In this document: piece by piece, positions 28,881 to 39,253 of the stretch
How the letters are laid out: each line of letters begins with the position of its first letter
Position numbering within the stretch: position 1 is the stretch's first letter
Assembly (NCBI GenBank): GCA_003155915.1
Contig: PMFA01000024.1
Span: 70,194 to 134,193, forward strand
Reading direction: 5' to 3'
DNA from: Acidimicrobiaceae bacterium
GTDB taxonomy: Bacteria; Actinomycetota; Acidimicrobiia; Acidimicrobiales; RAAP-2
DNA length: 64,000 nucleotides
Made by a program: the position numbers and the translations under genes
The notes under the pieces: model-generated
Seen by the model: only the letters and a program-made list of their open reading frames with translations
Told to the model about the DNA's origin: nothing
Databases searched by the model: none

Positions 28881-29270
28881 GATTAGCCCTGTTCTCGGAG
28901 ATGACAGTGTCGGGTGCCCACTCCAGGGCTCGAGTGCTCCCGGGCTGAAGACACCTCGTCGAACGCCGTAGATTGAAGGAACGACGGGAGGACCGTTGGG
29001 GCCCGATGACAAGAGAACATAGTCCACGCTATCGCGGTCAAACTCAGTTGAACTTGAACGAACCAGGTGTTGACCAAGCCACGTCAAGGATTACGGAAAT
29101 CTCACTTTGATTTCTGAGAACACTTAGATAGGTCGAACATGGTGCTGCAACTGCGTGAAATCGATTCGGTAGGCAGATGAAAGAGAGTCCGATGGCGTCG
29201 CGGTCCGGAGCGAATGAGCTGGCCGAGGTTCCGTGTCGAAGCATCGTCGAAGGCGACTGAGGCGACCTTG

Positions 29271-30548
29271 ATGCATCTCGAACGACCTCGACGCGCGACG
29301 TCATTGGGGATCGGCGTCGCGGTCCTAGGTCTTCTAGGCACGCTCGTCATGTCGATTCTTGTCGCTCACACGCACGGCTTTCATCCGTGGACCTTCGCCG
29401 GGCGCTACACCTACGTCTTTCGAGACCTCACGGGTCGTTTGACCAACCTTGAGACCCTTCGACACTCGGGTGACATCTACGTGCCCTTCGGGGTGGAGGC
29501 GTTCACGTATCCGCCAGGCGCCATCTTCTTATTCTGGCCCCTGGTCTGGCTGCCGGCGTCGACCATCCCGTTTCTGTGGACGTGGTTGAGCATCCTCTGT
29601 CTCGCGGTGACGCTCGCGGTCTGCCTCAACTACTTGACACCTCGACACTGGACGACGAACTTCGGCGCGGGTTGTTGGTTCGCATTGGCGTCAATCATGC
29701 TCCTTCCGCCGGAAGTCGAATGTCTCATCTGGGGGCAGACCGCGACGATTCTGTTGCTGTTGGTCGTGCTCGACTCACTCGTCGTGAAGGGTCACGGTCG
29801 CGGAATCTTGGTGGGACTCGCCACGGCCTTCAAGATCTACCCAGTCGTGTTCATCCTCATGTGGATATGGCGACGTCAGTACCGTGATGCGATCACCGCG
29901 TTGAGCACGACGGCGGTCATAACGTGCGCCGCCTGGATCCTGTGGCCGTCGAGCTTCGCCACCTTCGTGCGCGTCCTCATCATTGGTCACAAGGAGTTCG
30001 GCCGCTTCGCCAACGGTGGCGCGGCGACGTACGCCAGTTCGAGTATTACATCGTTCTTCATGCGTGCGCCGTTCCACATTGGACTGCTCAACTGGGCTTG
30101 GGACAGCGTTTTCTCAGCGCTGGTTATCGCCCTCGGTCTCTGCGCCTCCCAAAAGCTGTGGAAAATGGACTTCGAGATTTCAGCGATGGTCTGCGTCCTC
30201 TACGCCAGCGTCCTCGGCTCACCGGTTGCCTGGGACCATTACTTCGTCTTCGCGCCTTTGTTGGTGCTCGTCATCCGAGAGGTCGGTCTTCACAATTGGC
30301 TCGGACGGGCGTGCGTTCTCGCGCTCGCGAATTTCTGCGTCCCTTGGCTCTTCATCCACAACTCGCTCGAGACCTCGACGTACCTCGCCGTACGCGATTT
30401 TGTCGCTCGAAACGCGATTCTGTTGACGTCACTCATCGTCCTCGCTTCAGTCTTCGCCACGTCACGACAGTCCGTTCAAGAACGCTCCCGCCACGCCGAG
30501 CGACGGCGAAAAAGGGCGCTTCACTTAGTGAGAACCGCTGAAGACTGA
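29271..30548 (+). CDS. GT87-family (DUF2029) polyprenyl-phosphate mannosyltransferase-like membrane protein
   Basis: Multi-TM; YPPGAIFLFWPLVWLP; GILVGLATAFKIYPVVFILMWIWRRQYR; SPVAWDHYFVFAPLLV. Confidence 0.85.
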   Translation: MHLERPRRATSLGIGVAVLGLLGTLVMSILVAHTHGFHPWTFAGRYTYVFRDLTGRLTNLETLRHSGDIYVPFGVEAFTYPPGAIFLFWPLVWLPASTIPFLWTWLSILCLAVTLAVCLNYLTPRHWTTNFGAGCWFALASIMLLPPEVECLIWGQTATILLLLVVLDSLVVKGHGRGILVGLATAFKIYPVVFILMWIWRRQYRDAITALSTTAVITCAAWILWPSSFATFVRVLIIGHKEFGRFANGGAATYASSSITSFFMRAPFHIGLLNWAWDSVFSALVIALGLCASQKLWKMDFEISAMVCVLYASVLGSPVAWDHYFVFAPLLVLVIREVGLHNWLGRACVLALANFCVPWLFIHNSLETSTYLAVRDFVARNAILLTSLIVLASVFATSRQSVQERSRHAERRRKRALHLVRTAED

Positions 30549-30624
30549 ATTGGAGTACGTGGCAATCGCCACACGATGAGTCCGGTCGCCCCAAGGGACC
30601 TGTGGGCACTGGCCGAGCGGATCG

Positions 30625-30939
30625 CTATTTGCCCGCGATTTTGCGTACTTCCTCTTCCATTCCCATGTAGCCCTCCAAGGTAACGGCGCGCTGGGTCTCC
30701 AGCACGAACGCTCCCCGGCGTGCGATCGCGAGAGCGGACTTGAGAGCGGCGTCCTCATTCGGATACTCGGTCACGCTGAAGAGGCACGCGTCGGTCGCCA
30801 GGACGTACTGCGCCTTTGTCTCGCCCCCACATGCGGTGACGATGGCTATTGCCGCCACCTGTTCCGCGGTCCGTTCTTCATCATTCATTGCGTCCCACGC
30901 CGACGAAAACGTCAATTTTGACGCACTTCGATGAGCCAT
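30625..30939 (-). CDS. GYD-domain-like small protein
   Basis: GGETKAQYVLATDACLFSVTEYPNEDAALKSALAIARRGAFVLETQRAVTLEGY resembles the GYD-domain pattern. Confidence 0.6.
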   Translation of the reverse strand: MAHRSASKLTFSSAWDAMNDEERTAEQVAAIAIVTACGGETKAQYVLATDACLFSVTEYPNEDAALKSALAIARRGAFVLETQRAVTLEGYMGMEEEVRKIAGK

Positions 30940-31085
30940 CTTCCAATCCCCGTTTTCGATCCGGTCGAGCCGACCGAATATTTAGTGTTAGCACCGTGAC
31001 GGAGATCACGCAAGGGGCATCGGCGGTGGCGGGCTCGAACGGCGAAGGGTGGAACGTCACCGACGCGTCGTATTGGAACGATCAA

Positions 31086-31487
31086 ATGCGCACCGACTTC
31101 CTTCGCACAATGAGACGGTGGACCACGTCACTCGCCATCGTTGGGCTCCTCGTAACTGGATTCACTCCGTCCGTGGAGGCCGCGACCAGTGATGGTCACG
31201 TCATTGGTTCACTCAGAATGTCACCTGGTACGGCCGTCACAGTCACAGTTGCGAGAGCAGGACTACCGATGTCGGGCCGCGTTGTGTTCAAGCCTGAACA
31301 TGGTCGAGAGAAAGTCCTGCGGGTCGGCACGTCGGGACAGTTCAACGTCACGTTGCGCGAAGGCGTCTATACGGCCTTTGGAGGGGGGACCGGATGGTTC
31401 CCCAATTGCCGTGGCAACGCTGGCAAATCGTTCAGGATTGTGGCCGGTCACACGCTCAAAGTTGTCGTGTGGTGTGTGGCGCTGTAG
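31086..31487 (+). CDS. small secreted protein of unknown function
   Basis: Signal peptide MRRWTTSLAIVGLLVTGFTPSVEAA; mature region with two Cys (PNCRGN...VVWCVAL). Confidence 0.5.
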   Translation: MRTDFLRTMRRWTTSLAIVGLLVTGFTPSVEAATSDGHVIGSLRMSPGTAVTVTVARAGLPMSGRVVFKPEHGREKVLRVGTSGQFNVTLREGVYTAFGGGTGWFPNCRGNAGKSFRIVAGHTLKVVVWCVAL

Positions 31488-31583
31488 TTGCGTTGGTCAC
31501 ACCGCTGTGGGCGCAGACGAAAACTGCCAGTCGACGCCTCATGCTTCAAAGCACGAACCGGCTCCAGGGTCGAGTGGACCGGG

Positions 31584-32726
31584 TTACTTGAGTAAGTGTT
31601 TGGCGATGACCACGCGTTGGATCTGGTTCGTGCCTTCGTAGATCTGCGTGATCTTGGCGTCGCGCATGAAACGCTCGACGGGGAACTCCTTCGTGAAGCC
31701 GTAGCCGCCGAGGAGTTGGACGGCGTCGGTGGTGACACTCATCGCCGTGTCGGAAGCGAAGGACTTGGCCGCCGCGCCCAGATACGAGAGATTGCCATCG
31801 GGATCGCCCGCGTCGATCGTCGCGCAGGCCTGGTAGACCAACGCGCGCGCGGCCTCGGTGTGAATCGCCATATCAGCCAGCATGAAGCGCAATCCCTGCA
31901 GGTCGGCGATTGGTCGACCGAAGGCCTTGCGCCCCTTCATGTAGTTGCCGGCGAAGTCAATCGCCGCCTGGGCGATGCCGACCGCCTGGGCGCCGATCGT
32001 CGGTCGCGAGCGGTCCAGTGTGTGCATGGCGATGAGGAATCCTTCACCCTCATTGCCGATGCGGTGCGTCGCGGGAACGCGCACGTCATTGAAGACCACC
32101 TCGCCGGTCGGTGAGCCACGCAGTCCCATCTTGTCCTCGTACTTCGGAAATTCGACGCCGGGACCCTTCTCGACGAGGAAGCAGGTGATGCCGTGGGTCC
32201 TCGCGGTCGGGTCGGTCGTTGCGAACACGGTGTAGGTGTCCGAGACCCCGGCATTCGTGATCCAGTACTTCGAGCCGTTCAAGATGTAGTCGTCGCCGTC
32301 GCGCACGGCCCGACAGCGCATGGACGCGACATCGGAACCGGCGTCGGCTTCTGAGAGGCAGTAGCTCCCCTGGATCTCGCCCGACGCGATGCGCGGCAGA
32401 TAGGCCTGCTTGATCTCTTCGGAGGCGAAGTTCATGATTGGCAGCATGGCCAGTTTGGAGATCAGGATCGTGACTGACGTCGCCGCGCATCCGCGCGCCA
32501 ACTGCTCGATCATGATCGCCTGGGTGACCATGTCCGCCCCGACGCCGCCGTAGGCCGCGGGGACCTGCATCGCGGGCAGGTCCATCTTCACGCAGGCGTC
32601 GAAACTCTCTTGGGGATAGGTCTGATCGCGGTCGTGCCCGGCCGCGTAGGGCGCGACCTGTTCGTCGACGAAACTGCGCATGACGTCGCGAAAGGCCCGT
32701 TGTTCTTCGGTGAGGACGGAACTCAT
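31584..32726 (-). CDS. acyl-CoA dehydrogenase
   Basis: YCLSEADAGSDVASMRCRAVRDGDDYILNGSKYWITN; QLLGGYGFTKEFPVERFMRDAKITQIYEGTNQIQRVVIAK. Confidence 0.95.
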   Translation of the reverse strand: MSSVLTEEQRAFRDVMRSFVDEQVAPYAAGHDRDQTYPQESFDACVKMDLPAMQVPAAYGGVGADMVTQAIMIEQLARGCAATSVTILISKLAMLPIMNFASEEIKQAYLPRIASGEIQGSYCLSEADAGSDVASMRCRAVRDGDDYILNGSKYWITNAGVSDTYTVFATTDPTARTHGITCFLVEKGPGVEFPKYEDKMGLRGSPTGEVVFNDVRVPATHRIGNEGEGFLIAMHTLDRSRPTIGAQAVGIAQAAIDFAGNYMKGRKAFGRPIADLQGLRFMLADMAIHTEAARALVYQACATIDAGDPDGNLSYLGAAAKSFASDTAMSVTTDAVQLLGGYGFTKEFPVERFMRDAKITQIYEGTNQIQRVVIAKHLLK

Positions 32727-32749
32727 GTCACTCCTTTGTGCACTGAGGT

Positions 32750-33220
32750 TTAGAGCAGGGTTGCGATTTCGGTCGCGACCAACGTGGTGCCGTCGACCGC
32801 GTCGACGAACTCACGTTGGAGGACGTAACTGTGGGCCAGACCGCGAAAGGGTGCACTCAATTGGTGATCGATCGAGGGCGCGCCGCGCAGACCGAAGAGG
32901 TCCATGGCGACCTTGACGTCGCCCAACTGCGGACCGCGACCGATCAAACTGGCGCGCTTGGCGGCGACGAGCCCCACACCGAGGATCACGTCGCGGCGGT
33001 CGTGCTCGTGTTCGAAGTTCAGTTTCGCGCACTCGCGTTCAGCGATCGTCAAGGCGAATCCCTCACCCGGTGCCTGGGTGCCGCGACCGGCCTGTCCGGC
33101 GGCGGGTACCGAGCGCAACAGTCCGGGCTTCGGGGTTCGAGAGAATTCGGACGTGCCCGTCTCCATCGTCGGGCGCACCTGGCCGGCGGCCGAAACTGGG
33201 GAAAACGTAGGTTGGGTCAC
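32750..33220 (-). CDS. hypothetical protein
   Basis: Complete ORF between ACAD and ilvE, same strand; C-terminal part HEHDRRDVILGVGLVAAKRASLIGRGPQLGDVKVAMDLFG looks coding. Confidence 0.55.
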   Translation of the reverse strand: MTQPTFSPVSAAGQVRPTMETGTSEFSRTPKPGLLRSVPAAGQAGRGTQAPGEGFALTIAERECAKLNFEHEHDRRDVILGVGLVAAKRASLIGRGPQLGDVKVAMDLFGLRGAPSIDHQLSAPFRGLAHSYVLQREFVDAVDGTTLVATEIATLL

Positions 33221-33244
33221 CCCACGAGCCTACCCCGGGGCGCT

Positions 33245-34174
33245 TTAGACCTTGGTCAGCCAACTCTCGTAGGCCGGTCGCGCACCGCGCACCGCCTGGA
33301 AGTACGTCGACTGGATCTCCATCGTTATCGGACCGGGCTTCCCGGCGCCGACCACGCGGTCATCGACCGAGTCGATCGGCACGACTTCGGCGGCCGTGCC
33401 AGTGAGGAAGGCCTCGTCGGCGAGGTAGAGGTCGTCACGACGCATGGCCTCGAAGCTCACGGCGTGACCGAGGTCCTTCGCGATCTTCACGATGCTCGAC
33501 TGGGTGATGCCGCGAAGCGCTCCGGCCTCGGACGGTGGCGGGCTGATGATCAGCCCGTCGCGCACGATGAACAGGTTCTCGCCAGTGCACTCGCTGACCA
33601 GTCCGTCGGTGCCGAGCATGATCGCCTCGTCGTAACCGGCCTTTACCGCCTCGAGCTTCGCCAAGCACGAGTTGACGTAGCTGCCGACGGTCTTGGACGC
33701 CGTCGGCATCGAGTTCGGGTGGTGGCGGGCCCAGGACGAGATCTTCATCCGCACGCCCTTTTCGAGGCTCTCGGCGCCGAGGTACGCGCCCCACGGCCAC
33801 ACCCCGATGACGACGTTGGTCGGTGCACCCATCGGATTCACGCCCATCTCGCCGTAACCGAGGTAGACGAGGGGTCGAATGTAGCAACCGTCGTTCATCT
33901 CGTTCACGCGCACGGTTTCGACGGCGGCGTCACATAGTTGATCGAGGGTGTAGGGCACGTCGATCATCAAGATCTTGCAGCTGCGCAGTAGCCGTTCCAT
34001 GTGCTCGCGCAAGCGGAAAATCGCCACGCCCCCCTGAGGCGTCTTGTAGGCGCGAATGCCCTCGAACGCGCCCATGCCGTAGTGCAGCGTGTGACTGAGT
34101 ACGTGCGTCGTCGCGTTCTCCCAGTCGACCAGCGCACCGTCCATCCAGATCTTCTTCGTGGGCGTTATGGGCAT
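33245..34174 (-). CDS. ilvE: branched-chain amino acid aminotransferase
   Basis: LHYGMGAFEGIRAYKTPQGGVAIFRLREHMERLLRS; GYDEAIMLGTDGLVSECTGENLFIV. Confidence 0.96.
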   Translation of the reverse strand: MPITPTKKIWMDGALVDWENATTHVLSHTLHYGMGAFEGIRAYKTPQGGVAIFRLREHMERLLRSCKILMIDVPYTLDQLCDAAVETVRVNEMNDGCYIRPLVYLGYGEMGVNPMGAPTNVVIGVWPWGAYLGAESLEKGVRMKISSWARHHPNSMPTASKTVGSYVNSCLAKLEAVKAGYDEAIMLGTDGLVSECTGENLFIVRDGLIISPPPSEAGALRGITQSSIVKIAKDLGHAVSFEAMRRDDLYLADEAFLTGTAAEVVPIDSVDDRVVGAGKPGPITMEIQSTYFQAVRGARPAYESWLTKV

Positions 34175-35197
34175 TTACAACCTTCCAATTAGATTTTTCG
34201 TGACGCCGTCCGTGCCGAGCGCAGCGACGTCACCATCAAAGTCTGCCACCGCTTGAGCAATACGCCGTGCGGCGTCCACTTCTTCCAGGTGCTCGAGCAT
34301 GAGAACGGCCGACGACACGGCGGCCAAGGGATTAGCCGTACCGGTGCCGACGATGTCGTGCGCCGCGCCGTGGACCGGTTCGAAGAGTGAGGCGCCGGTG
34401 CGCGCGGGGTTCAGATTGGCGCTCGCGGCGAAGCCGATACCGCCGGTGACCGCGCCGGCTAAGTCCGAAAGGATGTCGCCGAACAGATTGTCCGTCACGA
34501 TCACGCCGTAGCGCTGCGGGCTCTCGACGAGGTAGATGCACGCCGCGTCGACGTGGTTGTAGTCGACCGCGACGCTAGGGAACTCTGCGCCGACCTCGTT
34601 CACGACGCGCGACCAGAGGTCGCCGGCGAAAGTGAGCACGTTCGTCTTGTGCACGAGCGTCAGGCGCGGCGTTTGAAGCGACGAAGCCCGTTCGAAGGCG
34701 TAGCGCACGCAACGTTCGACGCCGAAGCGAGTGTTGACCGAACCCTGGGTCGCGACCTCGTGCGGTGTTCCGCGCCGGAGGATGCCACCCTCGCCGGCGT
34801 ACGGGCCCTCGGTGTTCTCGCGCACGATGGCGAACTCACATCCTTGTGCGATCGATCCGACGACACCGCGAAACGGGCGGTAGTTGATATAGAGGTCCAA
34901 CCCGAAGCGCATTCGAAGCAGCAGTCCGCGCTCGAGTACGCCCCCCGGAATCCGGGTGTCGCCGATGGCCGGTCCGACCGCACCGAGCATGATGGCGTCA
35001 TAGCCCCGAAGTTCCTCCAAGGTGGCGTCATCGAGAACGAAGCCGTCCTTCAGGTACCGGGCGGCGCCGAGTTCATACGTAGTAGTCGTGATGGCGACGC
35101 CGGCGGCCCGAACAACGTCGAGCGCCGCGGCGGTGACCTCGGGCCCGATGCCGTCGCCACCAATCACCGCCACGCGGTGGGTGCGTTCGTTGCTCAC
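34175..35197 (-). CDS. leuB: 3-isopropylmalate dehydrogenase
   Basis: [66 protein letters not shown]. Confidence 0.94.
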   Translation of the reverse strand: MSNERTHRVAVIGGDGIGPEVTAAALDVVRAAGVAITTTTYELGAARYLKDGFVLDDATLEELRGYDAIMLGAVGPAIGDTRIPGGVLERGLLLRMRFGLDLYINYRPFRGVVGSIAQGCEFAIVRENTEGPYAGEGGILRRGTPHEVATQGSVNTRFGVERCVRYAFERASSLQTPRLTLVHKTNVLTFAGDLWSRVVNEVGAEFPSVAVDYNHVDAACIYLVESPQRYGVIVTDNLFGDILSDLAGAVTGGIGFAASANLNPARTGASLFEPVHGAAHDIVGTGTANPLAAVSSAVLMLEHLEEVDAARRIAQAVADFDGDVAALGTDGVTKNLIGRL

Positions 35198-35314
35198 GGA
35201 CTGTCTCCTTCTTTGGTCTATTTTGCTCGCCCGCCCGTGTGCATCGCAAACCCGCCGGAGATCGAAGTAGGTCCCCTCACTAGAATTGCCAGGTCTTTAC
35301 TAAATGAGAAGGCT

Positions 35315-35791
35315 ATGGCCGCAGAAATCCACCGCATCACCCAAGAGACACTCGACAAGTTGCAAGCCGAGTATGACGAACTCACGACCGTGGGTCGCAC
35401 CGAGATCGCCCGGGTGATCGAGTCGGCTCGACTCCTCGGCGACCTCTCGGAGAATGGCGACTACCACGCCGCCAAAGACGCCCAAGGCAAGATGGAATCG
35501 CGCATTCGCCAGATCGACAACGTGATCCGTAATCACGAGATCGTTGAGCGCGACGAGCACTCCAACACGGTCGAACACGCCACCATCGTCCAAATCGTCT
35601 ACGAGGGCGACGGCGACGACGATCGACAGGAGTTCTTCATCGGGTCGATCGAAGAAAAGCCCGACGGCGTGCTCGTCGCCTCCCCCACGTCACCGTTGGG
35701 CAGCGCCTTGCTCGGACACTCCGTGGGCGATGAGGTCGAATACGAAGCGCCCTCCGGAGTTCTTCGCCTCAAGATCGTGGGAATTCGCTAA
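35315..35791 (+). CDS. greA: transcription elongation factor GreA
   Basis: ITQETLDKLQAEYDEL...ARLLGDLSENGDYHAAKDAQGKMESRIRQID; SPLGSALLGHSVGDEVEYEAPSG. Confidence 0.95.
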   Translation: MAAEIHRITQETLDKLQAEYDELTTVGRTEIARVIESARLLGDLSENGDYHAAKDAQGKMESRIRQIDNVIRNHEIVERDEHSNTVEHATIVQIVYEGDGDDDRQEFFIGSIEEKPDGVLVASPTSPLGSALLGHSVGDEVEYEAPSGVLRLKIVGIR

Positions 35792-37195
35792 GTGCCAACC
35801 GGCCGGACCCTCTTCGAGAAGATCTGGGAAGAACACGCCATCGAGGCGTTCGGTGAACCGACGCTGCTCTATATCGATCTGCACCTCGTGCACGAAGTGA
35901 CGAGTCCCCAGGCCTTCGAAAGTCTGCGACTGAACGGTCGAGGCGTGCGGCGACCTGAACGAACACTGGCGACGGCCGATCACAACGTGCCGACCGATCC
36001 AATCTCGACGCCGGTAAGCGACCCGGTGTCGCGCCGCCAGCTCGAGGCGCTCGAGGAGAACTGCGAAGAGTTCGGCATCACCGTCTTTCCGCGAGGTCAC
36101 GAGAATCAGGGAATCGTCCACGTCATCGGTCCGGAACTCGGCGTGACCCAGCCGGGCATGACCATCGTGTGTGGTGACTCGCACACCTCAACCCACGGCG
36201 CCTTCGGTGCCCTAGCTTTCGGCATCGGCACCAGCGAGGTCGAGCACGTGCTCGCCACGCAAACACTCCCCCAGCAAAAAGCTAAGTCCATGGCCGTCAC
36301 ACTCGAGGGCAACGTGCGTCCGGGCGTCTCGGCCAAGGACATCGCGCTCGCCATCGTCGGGACCCTCGGCACCGGCGGCGGCGCGGGCCACGTCATCGAG
36401 TATCGGGGTGAGGCGATACGTGACCTCTCCATGGAAGGTCGGATGACGGTCTGCAATATGAGCATCGAGGCCGGTGCGCGCGCCGGCCTCGTCGCCGTTG
36501 ACGACACGACGATCGAATACCTGCGAACGCGACCGAGCGTCCCCCAGGGCGACGAGTTCGAGACGGCCGCACAGCGTTGGCGAACCTTCGTGAGTGACGA
36601 CGACGCGAGGTTCGACTCCGAGATCGTCCTGCACGCCGAGGACATCGTTCCTTCGATCACGTGGGGCACGAACCCGGCCCAGGTCGTTTCCCTCGATGGC
36701 GTCATCCCGTCGCCCGAGGGGATGGACGATCCCGACGAGAAATCGACGACCGAGCGCTCCCTCGCCTATATGGGGCTCACACCGGGTACGCCCGTGCGAT
36801 CGATTCCGATCGACGTGGTCTTCATTGGTTCGTGCACGAATTCGCGTATTGAGGACCTGCGCGTGGCGGCTTCGCTTGCGCGGGGACGCCACGTCGCCGA
36901 GGGCGTTCGAGCACTCGTCGTTCCAGGCTCGCACCGCGTCAAACGACAGGCCGAAGACGAGGGGCTTAACGAGATCTTCCTCGACGCCGGTTTCGAATGG
37001 CGCGAACCAGGTTGCTCGATGTGTTTGGGCATGAACCCGGACCAACTCGGTGCCGAGATGCGCTGCGCGTCAACCTCGAATCGAAACTTCGAGGGCCGCC
37101 AGGGCCGCGGGGGCCGCACGCACCTCGTCTCTCCGGCGGTCGCCGCGGCGAGCGCGGTGATGGGTCGATTCGCTTCACCAGAAGAACTGTCGTGA
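35792..37195 (+). CDS. leuC: 3-isopropylmalate dehydratase large subunit
   Basis: [81 protein letters not shown]. Confidence 0.97.
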   Translation: MPTGRTLFEKIWEEHAIEAFGEPTLLYIDLHLVHEVTSPQAFESLRLNGRGVRRPERTLATADHNVPTDPISTPVSDPVSRRQLEALEENCEEFGITVFPRGHENQGIVHVIGPELGVTQPGMTIVCGDSHTSTHGAFGALAFGIGTSEVEHVLATQTLPQQKAKSMAVTLEGNVRPGVSAKDIALAIVGTLGTGGGAGHVIEYRGEAIRDLSMEGRMTVCNMSIEAGARAGLVAVDDTTIEYLRTRPSVPQGDEFETAAQRWRTFVSDDDARFDSEIVLHAEDIVPSITWGTNPAQVVSLDGVIPSPEGMDDPDEKSTTERSLAYMGLTPGTPVRSIPIDVVFIGSCTNSRIEDLRVAASLARGRHVAEGVRALVVPGSHRVKRQAEDEGLNEIFLDAGFEWREPGCSMCLGMNPDQLGAEMRCASTSNRNFEGRQGRGGRTHLVSPAVAAASAVMGRFASPEELS

Positions 37196-37809
37196 AGCCC
37201 GTTCGCGTCGTCGAGGGCCGCGCCGTTCCGCTCGAGCGCTCGGACGTCGACACCGACCAAATCATTCCCTCTGATTGGCTGAAACGTGTCGAGCGCACCG
37301 GATTCGGTCGAGGACTGTTCAGCGAGTGGCGCGACGACCCCAGTTTCGTTCTCAATCGACCGGACTTCGTGGGCGCGAGCGTCTTGATCGCGGGTCCGCG
37401 CTTCGGCATCGGATCCTCGCGCGAACACGCGGTCTGGGCCCTGATGGACTACGGATTCGAGGCCATCATCGCGCCCTCCTTCGGTGACATCTTCGTCAAC
37501 AACTCCTCGAAACAGGGTCTGGTCATCGTCGTACTGGGCCTCGCCGACGTCGATGAGTTGACGGCCCTCATCAAGGAAGATCCGACGCGACTCGTCGTGG
37601 TCGACGTCGATGCTCAACGCGTGGAAGTGCCGGAAGCCGGATTCCAACGACATTTCGAGATCGATCCCATGACACGTGAGCGCCTGATCAACGGGTGGGA
37701 TGACATCGGTCTCACGCTGCTGCGCGAACCAGCGATCACCGCCTTCGAAGCGACCGAACAGGCTCCGAGTCTTGAAGGTATCTTCGACGACGCAGGCCAC
37801 GTGCGCTAA
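37192..37809 (+). CDS. leuD: 3-isopropylmalate dehydratase small subunit
   Basis: [73 protein letters not shown] start overlaps leuC stop (GTGA). Confidence 0.95.
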   Translation: MKPVRVVEGRAVPLERSDVDTDQIIPSDWLKRVERTGFGRGLFSEWRDDPSFVLNRPDFVGASVLIAGPRFGIGSSREHAVWALMDYGFEAIIAPSFGDIFVNNSSKQGLVIVVLGLADVDELTALIKEDPTRLVVVDVDAQRVEVPEAGFQRHFEIDPMTRERLINGWDDIGLTLLREPAITAFEATEQAPSLEGIFDDAGHVR

Positions 37810-37873
37810 TCGCGTTCTTCGGCACCGCCGCAATTCCATCTACTCTCTTTTGAACCCACCGACAGGAGACGCC

Positions 37874-39253
37874 GTGAGCCGATTCCCCTACTACGACGAG
37901 TACGAAGTTCATCGCACCATGCCCGACGAGGGCACCCCGCGTGAGGAGATCCTCGCCATGATGGACGACATGGCGTCGCGCGAAAACGTCGTGTGGGAAG
38001 GCGGCCACTGTTCGGGCACGATGTACTGCGGCGATCACGACCACTACGACTTCTTGAACGAGGCGTTCTCGAACTTCTCGTACGTCAATACCCTGCAGCG
38101 CGACATGTGTCCGAGCGCCACCAAGTTCGAGGCCGAGATCATCGCCATGACGCTCGACATGCTCGGAGCCGGTGCGTTGACGGACAAGAATCCGGGCGGT
38201 CTCGTGACCTCGGGCGGCTCGGGGTCGATCGCCCATGCCGTGCTCGCCTATCGCGAGGCGAATCCGAGCATCACGCGCACGAACATGATCAAACCCGAGA
38301 CCGCGCACCCCGCCTTCGCCAAGGCCGGTCATCTCTTCGGCGTGGACATGAAGATCGCGCCGGTCGATCCGGTGACCCTCCAGGTCGACCTCGACTGGGT
38401 GCGCGCGAACATCGACGCGAATACCGTCGCGCTCATCGGTTCGGCGCCCAACTACGGCTACGGCACGGTCGATCCGATCACCGAGCTCGGCGCGCTCGCG
38501 CTGGAACGCGGGATCGGACTCCACGTCGACGGGTGCCTCGGCGGATTCCTCCTCCCCTTCGGCCGCGAGCTCGGCTACGACATTCCGGCGTTCGATTTCT
38601 CGGTGCCCGGCGTCACGACCATCTCAGCGGACACGCATAAGTACGGCTACGCATTGAAGGGCACGAGTGTGCTCGCCTTCGCCGACCAGTCCCTTCGCAA
38701 CTCGCAGTACTTCTACCTGACCGACTGGTCCGGCGGGAAGTACTGCTCGCCGGGGATGGACGGTTCACGCTCCGGCGGACTCCTGGCCGCCACGTGGGCC
38801 GCGATGGTCAGCCTCGGTCGAGCGGGCTACCTGCGTTACGCGAAGGCCATCTTCGAGACGTCGGCAGCGATGCAAGACGCCATTCGCCGCCACCCGTCGC
38901 TTCGAATCATGGGCACGCCGAGTTTCCTGTTCTCCTTCACCTCCGACGAGTTCGACATCTATCTGGTCAACGATTTCTTGCGATCCCGGGGGTGGCGGAT
39001 GAACGGCCAGCAGTACCCCAACGCGATCCACATGGCCGTCACCCGTCCCCAGACACAACCGGGCGTGGTGGAGCGATGGACGCTCGACCTCGCCGACGCC
39101 GTGGCGTACGCGAAGGAACACCGTGACGAACCGGCCAAGTCCGGCGCCATCTACGGTGGCGTCGCCGGAGGCATGAGCGCCGAGGCCGACGAATTCATCC
39201 GAGCCGTGATGGCCGACATGATGGACCAACAGGCCTCGATTCCTCCTGCATGA
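37874..39253 (+). CDS. PLP-dependent group II decarboxylase/lyase, sphingosine-1-phosphate lyase-like
   Basis: GLHVDGCLGGFLLPF; TTISADTHKYGYALKGTSVLAFAD PLP-lysine region; SD AGGAG before the GTG start. Confidence 0.82.
   Translation: MSRFPYYDEYEVHRTMPDEGTPREEILAMMDDMASRENVVWEGGHCSGTMYCGDHDHYDFLNEAFSNFSYVNTLQRDMCPSATKFEAEIIAMTLDMLGAGALTDKNPGGLVTSGGSGSIAHAVLAYREANPSITRTNMIKPETAHPAFAKAGHLFGVDMKIAPVDPVTLQVDLDWVRANIDANTVALIGSAPNYGYGTVDPITELGALALERGIGLHVDGCLGGFLLPFGRELGYDIPAFDFSVPGVTTISADTHKYGYALKGTSVLAFADQSLRNSQYFYLTDWSGGKYCSPGMDGSRSGGLLAATWAAMVSLGRAGYLRYAKAIFETSAAMQDAIRRHPSLRIMGTPSFLFSFTSDEFDIYLVNDFLRSRGWRMNGQQYPNAIHMAVTRPQTQPGVVERWTLDLADAVAYAKEHRDEPAKSGAIYGGVAGGMSAEADEFIRAVMADMMDQQASIPPA

Noticed and set aside
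28881-29087. Upstream extension of the MazF-like protein ORF to 29087
   Set aside because: The extra 69 aa lack coding character; ATG 28880 is a better start.
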